From: Methanomassiliicoccaceae archaeon
GTDB taxonomy: Archaea > Thermoplasmatota > Thermoplasmata > Methanomassiliicoccales > Methanomethylophilaceae
Direction of reading: 5' to 3'
Assembly: GCA_003557905.1 (NCBI GenBank)
Contig: PWNH01000010.1
Location: 1-62,835 of the forward strand
DNA: 62,835 nt
Of this stretch, positions 1 to 9,834 are shown one piece after another. Under the pieces are notes generated by a model. It ran no database searches, was not told the origin of the DNA, and saw only the letters and a list, made by a program, of their open reading frames with translations. The translations under genes were made by a program, and so were the position numbers. The number at the start of each line of letters is the position of its first letter. Positions within the stretch are counted from its first letter, which is position 1.

Positions 1-2
1 CC

Positions 3-485
3 ATGCGTTGTGAGTTATGCGGAAAGGAGACCGGCGCCTCCAAGCCGATTTTCGTGGAGGGAACGAAGCTGAACGTCTGCCCCGCCTGCACACGCTTCGG
101 CGACAGCTTCCGCGGCGGCTCGTCCACGGCCATCTCCAACAAGTCCGTCATAGAGGAGAGGTTGGAGAAGAGGAAGAGGCGCATGAGCAACAAGGACGTC
201 TTCTCGGGCGACAGTGAGGAACTGGTGCTCGACTACCAGGAGAGGATACGCTCCGCCCGCCGTCGCCTGGATTGGGACCAGGACAGACTGGCGGCGGAGA
301 TCAAGGAGAAGAAGAGCATAATCGCCAAGGTCGAGGCCGGGGACATAACCCCTCCTGAGGCATTGGTCAAGAAGCTGGAGAAGGCCTTGAACATAACATT
401 GAAGGAGAAGGTCCTCTCCGGTAGCGAGATCAAGGGTCAGGGCGGACGCGCCCTCACACTGGGTGACTTCATCAAGAAGGAATGA
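3..485 (+). CDS. Multiprotein bridging factor 1 family transcription factor (zinc ribbon + HTH)
   Basis: N-terminal MRCELCGKE...CPAC zinc ribbon, then a Cro/C1-type HTH (RSARRRLDWDQDRLAAEIKEKKSIIAKVEAGDITPPEALVKKLEKAL). Confidence 0.85.
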   Translation: MRCELCGKETGASKPIFVEGTKLNVCPACTRFGDSFRGGSSTAISNKSVIEERLEKRKRRMSNKDVFSGDSEELVLDYQERIRSARRRLDWDQDRLAAEIKEKKSIIAKVEAGDITPPEALVKKLEKALNITLKEKVLSGSEIKGQGGRALTLGDFIKKE

Positions 486-971
486 TCACCGGGATGAGAC
501 CAGTCCCGCCGCCTCATCGACAAGGGGCATCACTTCATGCCCCTCTTCGCGGAGGACGAGCATCCCGGCCACCTCTATCTCAACATCGAGACGGTCCTGG
601 AGGCCGTTGCATGTGGAGATGAACCTTCTTCTCTCCATCCCACCTTTCTCCGCCAGGGACATGAGCCTCGGGAACAGCCCATCCACGTCCTTGGGTTTCC
701 GGGGGGTTTTGCTCTTCAGTATGTCGCGGCTGGGTTTGAAAGCCACCGGGACATCGACCGACGCCATGTCGAAATCCGGTCTGAGATAATCGTTCTCCAA
801 CCGCAGCAGGCCCTCGGTGCGACAGATGTCGAGCAGCCTCTGCGCATCGGCGGGAGGGAACCAATGCAGGTCTATGGATGCGCTGAAGAGGAACTCCTTC
901 TCACTAAGCTCATTGCGCCCCTTGCGCCGGAACAGCATCGTGACGCACCTCTCAAGCTCATCCTTCATCAA
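486..971 (-). CDS. DUF2240-like archaeal protein
   Basis: 161-aa ORF; FLFSASIDLHWFPPADAQRLLDICRTEGLL resembles the archaeal DUF2240 family; convergent with the MBF1 gene. Confidence 0.55.
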   Translation of the reverse strand: MMKDELERCVTMLFRRKGRNELSEKEFLFSASIDLHWFPPADAQRLLDICRTEGLLRLENDYLRPDFDMASVDVPVAFKPSRDILKSKTPRKPKDVDGLFPRLMSLAEKGGMERRRFISTCNGLQDRLDVEIEVAGMLVLREEGHEVMPLVDEAAGLVSSR

Positions 972-1037
972 TATTCGAGAGCGGCAGCGAATAGATAAAA
1001 GTTGCTCACATGGACACGCTGGCGTCTAAGATAACCC

Positions 1038-1081
1038 TTATATAGAAGAACAAACTTTAGCATCGATTAGCAACGCTAATC
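1038..1081 (+). promoter_or_regulatory. Thermosome promoter: TATA-like CTTATATA plus 7-bp perfect inverted repeat GATTAGC-AAC-GCTAATC (1065-1081)
   Basis: Read directly from sequence; followed by AGGAGG Shine-Dalgarno and ATG at 1105. Confidence 0.6.
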
Positions 1082-1104
1082 TTGCAATCAAGGAGGAATA
1101 AGAC

Positions 1105-2736
1105 ATGGGTATGGGAAACGCCCCAATATTTATACTAAAAGAAGGCACGAAGAGGGATAGAGGAAAGGATGCTCAATACAACAACATCACTGCAGCCCGC
1201 GCTATTGCTGACTCAGTGAGGAGCAGCCTCGGACCCCGTGGAATGGACAAGATGCTAGTGGACTCCATGGGCGATGTGATCATCACCAACGACGGTGTGA
1301 CCATCCTCAAGGAGATAGACGTACAGCACCCCGCCGCCAAGATGCTGGTGGAAGTGGCCAAGACCCAGGACGCCGAGGTAGGCGACGGTACAACCACCTC
1401 CGTCATAATCGCCGGTGAACTGCTGAAGAAGGCCATAGACCTCATCGACTCCAACGTCCACCCCACCATAATCGCTGGCGGTTACCGCTTGGCCAACGCC
1501 AAGGCCCAGGAGATCCTCCAGGATGTTGCAATCAAAGTCGACATAGACAACCTCGAGATGCTGAAGTTCATCGCTGTCACTTCCATGATCAGCAAACAGG
1601 TCTCAGGTTCCAAAGAGTTCTTCGCTGAGCTGGTGGTCGACGCCATCAAGACCGTCGTCGAGGATGACGAGGGCGTTCTCAGCGCTGACCTGTCCAACGT
1701 TCAAGTAGTCAAGAAGACCGGCGGATCGATGGAGGACACGACCCTCGTGAAGGGCCTCATAATCGACAAGGAGCCCGTCCACACCTCCATGCCCCGCAAG
1801 ATCAAGGACGCCAAGATCGCCTTGCTCGACGCCGCTTTCGAGGTCAAGAAGACCGAGATAGACGCCAAGATCGAGATCACCGACCCCAGCCAGCTGAGTG
1901 CTTTCCTCCAGGAGGAGGAGAACATGATCAGGAAGATGGTCAAGAAGGTGAAAGAGACCGGCGCCACCGTGGTCTTCTGCCAGAAGGGCATCGACGACCT
2001 CGCCCAGCACTTCCTGGCCAAGGAGGGCATCTTCGCCTGCCGCAGGGTCAAGAAGTCCGACATGGAGAAGCTCGCACGCTCCACCGGCGGTAACATCATC
2101 AACAAGTTCGATGAGTTGGAGGCTGAAGACCTCGGCAACGCCGAGATCGTGGAGCTGAAGAAGGTCCAGGATGAGGAGATGACCTTCATCACCGGCCTTA
2201 CCGAGCCCAAGACCGTCTCCCTGCTGATAAGGGGCGGAACCGGTCACGTGCTCGATGAGATCGAGCGCTCCCTGATAGACGCCATGAGCGTCGTCAAGGT
2301 GACCATCGAGGACGGAATGATGGTGACCGGCGGCGGTTCCACCGCCACCGAGCTCGCACTGCGCCTGAGGGAGTACGCTTCCTCGATCGGCGGACGTGAG
2401 CAGATAGCCATCGACGCCTTCGCCTCCGCTATGGAGATCATACCCACCACCCTCGCTGAGAATGCGGGTCTGGACCCCATCGATGTCCTCATCGAGACCA
2501 GGGCCCAGCACAAGGCCGGCAAGATCCACGCCGGTCTGAACCCCTTCTCCGGACAGGTGGAGGACATGCTGGCTCTGAACGTCATAGAGCCCTACAGGAT
2601 AGGCAAGCAGGCCATAAACTCGGCCACCGACGCTGCCGTCATGATCCTGAGGATCGACGACGTCATAGCCTCCCGTGGCATGCCCATGCCCTCCGGCCCG
2701 CCCGGCGGTATGGGAATGGAAGATTTCGACGAGTGA
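1105..2736 (+). CDS. thsA: Thermosome subunit (group II chaperonin)
   Basis: Canonical chaperonin motifs ([50 protein letters not shown]) and Gly/Met-rich C-terminus. Confidence 0.97.
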   Translation: MGMGNAPIFILKEGTKRDRGKDAQYNNITAARAIADSVRSSLGPRGMDKMLVDSMGDVIITNDGVTILKEIDVQHPAAKMLVEVAKTQDAEVGDGTTTSVIIAGELLKKAIDLIDSNVHPTIIAGGYRLANAKAQEILQDVAIKVDIDNLEMLKFIAVTSMISKQVSGSKEFFAELVVDAIKTVVEDDEGVLSADLSNVQVVKKTGGSMEDTTLVKGLIIDKEPVHTSMPRKIKDAKIALLDAAFEVKKTEIDAKIEITDPSQLSAFLQEEENMIRKMVKKVKETGATVVFCQKGIDDLAQHFLAKEGIFACRRVKKSDMEKLARSTGGNIINKFDELEAEDLGNAEIVELKKVQDEEMTFITGLTEPKTVSLLIRGGTGHVLDEIERSLIDAMSVVKVTIEDGMMVTGGGSTATELALRLREYASSIGGREQIAIDAFASAMEIIPTTLAENAGLDPIDVLIETRAQHKAGKIHAGLNPFSGQVEDMLALNVIEPYRIGKQAINSATDAAVMILRIDDVIASRGMPMPSGPPGGMGMEDFDE

Positions 2737-2743
2737 ACAAAAC

Positions 2744-2759
2744 AGGGGGGAAACCCCCT
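2744..2759 (+). terminator. GC hairpin AGGGGG-GAAA-CCCCCT followed by a T-rich tract, after thsA
   Basis: 6-bp stem with GAAA loop 8 nt after the thsA stop; overlaps the TTTAAAT TATA-like element of grpE. Confidence 0.55.
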
Positions 2760-2791
2760 TTAAATCTCTTTTAATCAACGAGGCGATTGCT

Positions 2792-3313
2792 GTGAACGAA
2801 GAGTCTCGAGGGAAAAACGCGCAGGATCCTGTCGAGGAATGTGAAATGGACATGGAGTCATTGTTACAGGAGGCGGAGGCAAAAGCCTTCGAGAACCTGG
2901 ATATGGCCAAGAGGATCCAGGCGGATTACGATAACTATCGCAAAAGGTCGCAGAAGGAGATGGAGGAGTTCCGCAAGTTCGCCACCGAGGGCTTGGTCCT
3001 CGAGCTGCTTGTGATCCTCGATGACCTGGAACGCGCACTTCAGACCGAGGATGCCGTGGGCCCCTTCGCCGACGGTGTCCGCGGCATACATATCAATCTC
3101 AAGAAGCTGTTGGAGTTCAAAGGTCTCAAGGAGATCGCGACCGACGGCGTTTTCGATCCCCGCGTCCACGACTGCCTCATGACCTGTGAGGGTGATGAGG
3201 ACGGTCGGATAGCGGAGGTCTACCAGAAAGGATACTACCTCGGACCGAGGGTTATAAGATGTGCGAAGGTCAAAGTTACCAACGCAACAAAGAAAAATGG
3301 AGAAGGTGAGTGA
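2792..3313 (+). CDS. grpE: Nucleotide exchange factor GrpE
   Basis: GrpE core ([39 protein letters not shown]); GTG start at 2792 with GAGG upstream; immediately upstream of dnaK. Confidence 0.93.
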   Translation: MNEESRGKNAQDPVEECEMDMESLLQEAEAKAFENLDMAKRIQADYDNYRKRSQKEMEEFRKFATEGLVLELLVILDDLERALQTEDAVGPFADGVRGIHINLKKLLEFKGLKEIATDGVFDPRVHDCLMTCEGDEDGRIAEVYQKGYYLGPRVIRCAKVKVTNATKKNGEGE

Positions 3314-3315
3314 AT

Positions 3316-5160
3316 ATGTCACGTGTAATAGGAATAGATCTCGGAACAAGCAACTCCGCCGCAGCGATAATGGAGGGCGGAAGGCCCAGCATGATACCCA
3401 GCGCCGAAGGCACCAGCGTGGGCGGCAAAGCCTTCCCGTCCTATGTGGCCTTCACCGAGGACGGACAGCTCCTCGTCGGCGAGCCTGCCCGTCGCCAGGC
3501 GGTCACCAACCCCGATGGGACCATCAAGAACATCAAGCGCAAGATGGGGACCGATCACAAGGTCAAGATCCGCGGCAAGGAGTAAACCCCTCAGCAGATA
3601 TCGGCCTTCATCCTGCAGAAGATAAAGGCTGATGCCGAGGCCTACCTCGGTGAGAAGGTGGAGAAGGCGGTCATAACCGTCCCCGCCTACTTCAACGACA
3701 ATCAGAGGCAGGCGACAAAGGATGCCGGGGCCATAGCCGGTCTCGAGGTCATCCGTATAATCAATGAGCCCACCGCCGCCGCCCTGGCCTACGGTCTTGA
3801 CAAAGGCTCCGAAGAACAGAAGATAATGGTCTTCGACTTCGGAGGCGGTACCCTGGATGTCACCGTGATGGAGTTCAGTGACGGTGTGTTCGAGGTTCTC
3901 AGCACCAGTGGTGACACCAACCTCGGCGGCTCCGACATGGATGAGGCACTGGTCAACCACGTCCTATCCAGCTTCAAGAATGAGTCCGGCATAGACCTTT
4001 CGACGGACAACATGGCCCTGTGGAGGGTTCGCGAGGCCTGTGAGAAGGCCAAGATAGAGCTGTCGACAACTCAGGAGACGGAGATCAACCTGCCCTTCAT
4101 AACCGCTGATGCCAGCGGCCCGAAGCATCTGACCCAGAAGATCTCCCGTTCCAAGCTCGAGGACCTCGTCCACCCCATCGTGGAGAAGTGCCGGGTGTCC
4201 ATGTCCACCGCCATCAAGGACTCGGGCCTCAAGTACGAGGACATCAAGAGGATAATCCTGGTGGGCGGTCCCACAAGGATGCCCATCGTGCAGAAGTTCG
4301 TCGAGGGCATCGTCGGCCCCAAGATCCAACGCGGCATCGATCCCATGGAGTGCGTCTCCATGGGCGCTTCGGTCCAAGCGGCGGTCATATCCGGCGAGGT
4401 CAAGGACGTGCTACTCCTCGACGTCACACCCCTCTCCCTTGGTATCGAGACCTTGGGAGGTATCGCCACCAAGCTGATAGAGAGGAACACCACCATCCCC
4501 ACCCGCAAGACCCAGGTGTTCTCCACCGCCGCTGACAACCAGCCCTCGGTGGAGATACACGTCGTTCAGGGGGAGAGGGAGATGGCCGCCGGCAACACAT
4601 CCTTGGGCAGGTTCATGCTCGATGGAATCCCGCCCGCGCCCCGTGGAATCCCGCAGATCGAGGTCACCTTCGACATCGATGCCAACGGCATAATCAACGT
4701 CTCCGCCAAGGACAAGGGGACCGGCAAGGAGCAGAAGATAACCATCAGCACCTCCAACAAGCTGACCCAGGAGGAGATAGACGCCATGGTCCTTCAGGCG
4801 GAGCAGTTCGCCGACGAAGACCGCGCCCGCAAGGAGCGCATCGAGACCATAAACCAAGCTGACACCACCGTCTACACCACCCGCCGTTCCCTCGAGGAGC
4901 TCGGCGACAAGGTGAGCGACGAGGAGCGCAAGACCGTGGAAGCGGCAATCGATGAGCTTGAGAAGGCCAAGGAGGAAGAGGACCTGGGCAAGATCAAGGA
5001 GAAGACCGAGGCGGTCTTCAAGGCCATGGGTCCGATATCGCAACGTATCTACAGCGAGATGGCCCAGGACCAGCAGCAGGCCGGTCCTGCCGGGGGGCAG
5101 ACCTCCGGAGGCGAGGACTTCGTCGATGCGGACTACAAGATAGTCGATGATGAAGAGTAG
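3316..5160 (+). pseudogene. dnaK: Molecular chaperone DnaK interrupted by one in-frame TAA (3583-3585); otherwise full length
   Basis: [21 protein letters not shown]...[46 protein letters not shown]...; both halves are in the same frame (3658-3310=348, divisible by 3). Confidence 0.92.
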
Positions 5161-5165
5161 GTATC

Positions 5166-6308
5166 ATGCCTGAGGACTACTACCAGGTATTGGGGCTTGA
5201 GCGAGAGGCCACCAAGGACGAGATCAAGAAGGCCTATCGCAAACTCGCCCGTCAGTACCACCCTGACGTGACGACCGAGGACAAGACCGTAGCCGAGGAG
5301 AGGTTCAAGACCATATCCGAGGCCTACGAGGTCCTCGTCGACGACGAGAAGCGCAAGGTGTACGACCAGTACGGCCATGCCGGACTGTCGGGCAGCTTCA
5401 GCGGTGGCTCGTTCACCTGGGACGACTTCTCCCACTTCGATGACCTTCGGGACATCTTCGGAGGCATGGGAGGATTCGGCGGTAGCATCTTCGACATGTT
5501 CTTCGGCGGGGGAGGCGGGCAACAACGCCGCTCCCGTGGTCCGCGCCAAGGGGACTCGCTCCGCTATGACATAGAGGTGACCCTGGAGGACGCCTTCAAA
5601 GGTCTCAGCAAGGAGATCGATGTGCCGCACACCGTGCAGTGCAACGACTGCAAAGGCACCGGTGGCAAGGATGGGGATGTGCAGACCTGCGGTGAGTGCG
5701 GAGGTGCCGGACAGGTGCAGTCCATCCGCAACTCCGGCTTCGGCCGTTTCGTTTCCGTCTCCGCCTGCCCCAAATGTCAGGGCGAGGGGCGCACCTACAA
5801 GGAGCGTTGCCCGTCCTGTAACGGTGCCGGCCGCCAGCAGCGCAGTTCCAAGATAACGATAAACATACCCACCGGAGTGGAGGAGGGCACCCGACTCCGC
5901 GTGCCTGGCGCGGGCGATGCCGGTGCCATGGGCGGTCCTCCGGGAGACCTTTTCGTTGTCATTCACGTGAAGCAGCACAAGGTCTTCCGCCGTGAAGGTT
6001 CAAACCTCTGGTTGGACCTGACGACCAGTTACCCCAAACTCGCTTTGGGTGCGGAGTTGGAGGTGCCGACCATACAGGGTGAAAGCGCCATGCTGAAGAT
6101 ACCCTCTGGAACACAGGTCGACACCGTGCTGCGCATGCCTGGACAGGGACTTCCCCGCATGGGTGGAGGACCGCGCGGCGACCAGTTCGTGAGGGTCCGA
6201 ATCCAGGTGCCGAAGAAACTCAGTTCCCAGGAGAAGGACCTGCTACGGAAGTTGGACGGCGAGGAAGGTCACAAGGGCGGCATACTCGACAACATCTTCC
6301 GCAAGTGA
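5166..6308 (+). CDS. dnaJ: Chaperone DnaJ
   Basis: J domain with HPD, Gly/Phe region, four CxxCxGxG zinc motifs (CNDCKGTG, CGECGGAG, CPKCQGEG, CPSCNGAG). Confidence 0.96.
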   Translation: MPEDYYQVLGLEREATKDEIKKAYRKLARQYHPDVTTEDKTVAEERFKTISEAYEVLVDDEKRKVYDQYGHAGLSGSFSGGSFTWDDFSHFDDLRDIFGGMGGFGGSIFDMFFGGGGGQQRRSRGPRQGDSLRYDIEVTLEDAFKGLSKEIDVPHTVQCNDCKGTGGKDGDVQTCGECGGAGQVQSIRNSGFGRFVSVSACPKCQGEGRTYKERCPSCNGAGRQQRSSKITINIPTGVEEGTRLRVPGAGDAGAMGGPPGDLFVVIHVKQHKVFRREGSNLWLDLTTSYPKLALGAELEVPTIQGESAMLKIPSGTQVDTVLRMPGQGLPRMGGGPRGDQFVRVRIQVPKKLSSQEKDLLRKLDGEEGHKGGILDNIFRK

Positions 6309-6338
6309 GCAAACACTTTATCCCAATTTTCCGATGTT

Positions 6339-7109
6339 ATGACGATGGAAGGTCCCATCGCCATATCCACCGAGGACTTCGCCCTCTATCACGATCTGAT
6401 ACGCATCCTCCGGGAAAGGAAGGAGAAATTCATCTCCGTCCCCTTGGGTTCCGAGGTCCCGGATGGGGCATCGGTCCTGATATGTGCACCATCTGAGATG
6501 GTGATGACCTCTTTCCCGCGCACGGTGAGCGACAGCGATGCCCGGTCCGCGGTCATCAAGGCCCTGGACATGAGGGAGGGTTCGCAGGGGGGCACACTGG
6601 TCATAGGGGTGGACCCGGGCATGAAGTCCGGGTATGCCATGGTACTCCGCGGCCAGACGATCGACGCCGGGACCGTTTCCCGTCCGGAGGACCTCCAGAT
6701 GCTCGTGTCCTCCACCATCGATGCCGTCTCACCGTCACGGACTGTCCTGCGCATCGGTCACGGAGACCCCGTCAACCGTGACCGTTGCACCCGTTCACTT
6801 TTCGCTCTGGTGGATGAGGTGGAGGTGGTGGATGAGAGCCGCACCAGCGGCAGGACCTGCACAGACCACATAGACGCCGCTGAGACCATCGCACGGTGTG
6901 AGGGCGAAGGACTCGATTCGATGCCCGAGGTGTATCACACCGCGGGCTCGCTGCGCGACATCCAGAGGGAGAGCCGTCGGCTGAGCGGTGATGTGACAAT
7001 CAGCACGCCATTGGCGGAGGATGTGGCCCATGGCCGCCTCTCCATGGAGGAGGCCATAGGGGTACAGCGGCTCAGAGCTGAGGCACACCGCCGGGGATCT
7101 TCGTTATGA
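6339..7109 (+). CDS. RuvC/RNase H-fold-like protein of unknown function
   Basis: LVIGVDPGMKSGYAMVL resembles the RuvC first acidic motif; later VVDES and DHIDAAETIA resemble the remaining acidic motifs. Confidence 0.55.
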   Translation: MTMEGPIAISTEDFALYHDLIRILRERKEKFISVPLGSEVPDGASVLICAPSEMVMTSFPRTVSDSDARSAVIKALDMREGSQGGTLVIGVDPGMKSGYAMVLRGQTIDAGTVSRPEDLQMLVSSTIDAVSPSRTVLRIGHGDPVNRDRCTRSLFALVDEVEVVDESRTSGRTCTDHIDAAETIARCEGEGLDSMPEVYHTAGSLRDIQRESRRLSGDVTISTPLAEDVAHGRLSMEEAIGVQRLRAEAHRRGSSL

Positions 7110-8589
7110 GCATGCCCTCTATGGTCATCGGCTGCAGGCGCTTGGCGGTGTCAACGGCCCTCTGCAGTTTGGCCTCGTTGTCAGCATAGATGGTGAACAG
7201 TGTGTCACCCTGCTCGACCCTGTGCCCCTTCTTGGTGTGCAGGAGTATGCCGGCACCCTTGTCGTGCGGTGAACCGGCGGCACGGGCCACGACCACCAGG
7301 TCCTTGTTCCTGATGCCGTTGACGTAGCCGAACCGTGAGGCCTGGAAATCGAATTTGAACTCTCCTATCTTGATGTCCTCGGATGTCAGCTCCGGGTTAC
7401 CGTTCTGGGCGGCGACTATCTGGCGGAACTTCTTCAATGCCGCCCCGGAGGCCAATATCTCCCGGGCCTTACGGGCGCCGTTGTTGTGTCCTCCCATCTC
7501 CAATATCATTCCTGCCAATTCACAGGCCTTCTCAACCACACTGGAGGGATGGGCGCTACCTTCCAGGATACGGATGCACTCCCTGGCCTCCAATGCGGGG
7601 CCTATCGCAGAGCCCACGGGCTGATCGCCGTAGGTGATGGCGCACTCCACATGCATTCCCAGCATGTCCCCCAGGGTCATGAAGTCACGTGCATAGGCGC
7701 GGGCCTCCTCTACATTGGATATCTTGGTGCCCTGTCCGGTGGGTAGGTCTATCAAAAGGAAGTCGGCGCTGATGGCCTTCTTCTTGCTCATGATGGATGC
7801 CAACATCTGTGCGCGGGGGTTAATCGAAAGCGGATACTCGACCTTGATGACGATATCGTCCACCGGAGCCAGGTTAATGGACCCTCCCCATGTGAATGCC
7901 CCTCCGATGGTCTCGGTGATCTCCTTTAGACGCAGGGCATCGATGTCCACGTCACAGAAGACCTCCACGAAGTCGGATGTCCCGGCGGCACTGCTTATGG
8001 CCCTCGACGAGGTCTTGGGGATAAGGAGTCCCGCCTCGGCGATTATCGAAACCACGATGGGGGTGATCTTGTTACCGGGCACACCGCCGACGCTATGGAA
8101 GTCGAACACCGGCCCGCGGTCGAAACTCAGTACATCGCCGGTCTTGACCATGGCGTTGGTCATCGCCGCGATCTCCTCCAGATTCATGCCGTTTATGTAC
8201 AGGGCGGTCAACCAGGCCGAGACCTCGATGTTGGACAGACGGAATTCAACGATGTCCTGTATGATCGCGTTGATCGCCTCCTTTTCCAGCACCTTGCCGT
8301 CCATCTTGGCGCGGATGTGACGCACGGACTCCGGTTTGGGGGCGTAGCTAACGACAACTTCGTCACCCTGCTTGACCTTCAGACCACGGAAGGTGTCCTT
8401 CATCAGGCCTATCTCGCCTCTCTTGAGGACACTGTCACTGCGCTCCACTATGGCGACCATGGTCTCGGTGTTGGTCATTATCTTGACCCTGTCCATCTCC
8501 TGGACGCCTAGCTCGACGCAGTCCTCCTCATGCAGAATGACCTCGTTCTCCAAGGTGTCGACATCGAAATACTTGACTTTCAATTTCAT
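7072..8589 (-). CDS. deoA: AMP phosphorylase (thymidine phosphorylase-like, archaeal nucleotide salvage)
   Basis: Thymidine/AMP phosphorylase motifs (KTGDVLSFDRGPVFDFHSVGGVPGNKITPIVVSI); operon with RuBisCO. Confidence 0.92.
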   Translation of the reverse strand: MKLKVKYFDVDTLENEVILHEEDCVELGVQEMDRVKIMTNTETMVAIVERSDSVLKRGEIGLMKDTFRGLKVKQGDEVVVSYAPKPESVRHIRAKMDGKVLEKEAINAIIQDIVEFRLSNIEVSAWLTALYINGMNLEEIAAMTNAMVKTGDVLSFDRGPVFDFHSVGGVPGNKITPIVVSIIAEAGLLIPKTSSRAISSAAGTSDFVEVFCDVDIDALRLKEITETIGGAFTWGGSINLAPVDDIVIKVEYPLSINPRAQMLASIMSKKKAISADFLLIDLPTGQGTKISNVEEARAYARDFMTLGDMLGMHVECAITYGDQPVGSAIGPALEARECIRILEGSAHPSSVVEKACELAGMILEMGGHNNGARKAREILASGAALKKFRQIVAAQNGNPELTSEDIKIGEFKFDFQASRFGYVNGIRNKDLVVVARAAGSPHDKGAGILLHTKKGHRVEQGDTLFTIYADNEAKLQRAVDTAKRLQPMTIEGMLITKIPGGVPQL

Positions 8590-9830
8590 ACTGATCCCCA
8601 TTTCTCCAACGCCGCAGCCAGCTCGGGATGCTCGCGTGCGTATTCGGCCAATTCCACGCCATTGTAGGCGGCATCGACCGCCTGGGACATGGCCATCGCC
8701 CCTCCACGGATTCCCGCCGGATGACCGGCGACCCCGCCCCCGGCCTGTATCTGAGAGTCATTACCGGCAATATCAACCAGCTTCTTGACCATTCCGGGAT
8801 GCAGACCTCCGGAGCATACCGGCATGACCCGGCGGTAGGGGACGGAGTCATCGATGCAGGCATCACGGTTCATCACATCCTCTTGACAGGTGCCCCTCAT
8901 CTTGCCCACTCCCATGGTGCCGATGTGCAAGGCATCCCCTCCGCACATCCTCACCAGTTTGGTTATGGGGAGCATAGCTATGCCCAGATCCGGGTTGCGG
9001 GTCATGGCCCCATGCATCGTACGGTGCACATGGACCGGTAGCTTGATGGAAGGGTCTTCGGCCAGGGCCTGCACGGCTGCGAAGCCGGCGGTTAGGACAT
9101 CCACCATTATCTGCGACGCCCCCAGCTCCTGGACCCTCTCCGCCAGTTCCACTATGCGGTGACCGGAGGTACTGACGTTTATGGCATGGATCATATGATG
9201 CCCCTCTTGACGGAGGGTGTCGATCGCTTCGGCGATGGCAACTGTACGATCCTCTATGGGGCAGAACACCTGGTCCACCAGGGTCTCGTCGTCCTTACTG
9301 TTGCTCAGGCCTCCGCGTCCGCATTCCAGAATGTAATCGGCGGTTGCCTTGGGGGAAAGCCCTATCTTGGGTTTTACTATCGTCCCCACCAAAGGTTTAT
9401 CGGGGCGTTTCACCCGCTTTCGCAGGTCATCGATCCCATATTTGGGTCCCTTGTACTGTTCCAGGATGCTCTTAGGGAAGACCACATCCTCCAACCTAAC
9501 TCCCTCCAGGTCACTCAGTCCGAAGAGGTTGCCGGCAATGATGCTCAGGATCTGCGGCACGCCTCCAATGTCGATACTGAAATCCTCATCCGGGAATGCG
9601 ATGGTGGCCACATTACCCTCCAGGCCTATGACCTTGGCGCCGTAACGTTCGAATATGTCGTCCTTCAGGGTTACAAGGTCGGTCCAGGTGCCGGTGGACT
9701 GCTCTGTCGCAATGGCAGCCGCCGCCTCCTCCATGGACATCCTGTCGGTCTTTATGCGGTATTTGCAGATGACATGGGAATCCACGTCAATCTTCTCTCC
9801 AAGATGGAGGTATCGTTCGGAATATTGCAT
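8586..9830 (-). CDS. rbcL: Form III ribulose-bisphosphate carboxylase large subunit
   Basis: GTIVKPKIGLSP, SKDDE carbamylation motif, HRTMHGAMTR, loop-6 GVGKMRG and SGGLHPGM are present. Confidence 0.95.
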   Translation of the reverse strand: MQYSERYLHLGEKIDVDSHVICKYRIKTDRMSMEEAAAAIATEQSTGTWTDLVTLKDDIFERYGAKVIGLEGNVATIAFPDEDFSIDIGGVPQILSIIAGNLFGLSDLEGVRLEDVVFPKSILEQYKGPKYGIDDLRKRVKRPDKPLVGTIVKPKIGLSPKATADYILECGRGGLSNSKDDETLVDQVFCPIEDRTVAIAEAIDTLRQEGHHMIHAINVSTSGHRIVELAERVQELGASQIMVDVLTAGFAAVQALAEDPSIKLPVHVHRTMHGAMTRNPDLGIAMLPITKLVRMCGGDALHIGTMGVGKMRGTCQEDVMNRDACIDDSVPYRRVMPVCSGGLHPGMVKKLVDIAGNDSQIQAGGGVAGHPAGIRGGAMAMSQAVDAAYNGVELAEYAREHPELAAALEKWGSV

Positions 9831-9834
9831 TTTT

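Noticed and set aside
1603-2910. 435-aa minus-strand ORF opposite the thermosome gene
   Set aside because: Shadow ORF caused by strong codon bias in thsA; composition is His/Leu/Asp-rich with no recognisable domain.
3583-3585. Pyrrolysine or selenocysteine recoding at the dnaK stop
   Set aside because: Codon is TAA, not TAG or TGA, and the expected residue is Tyr.
3658-5160. Independent truncated DnaK protein starting at GTG 3658
   Set aside because: Would lack the first ~115 residues of the nucleotide-binding domain; sequence before the GTG ([21 protein letters not shown]) is still conserved DnaK, so the ORF boundary is an artefact of the TAA.
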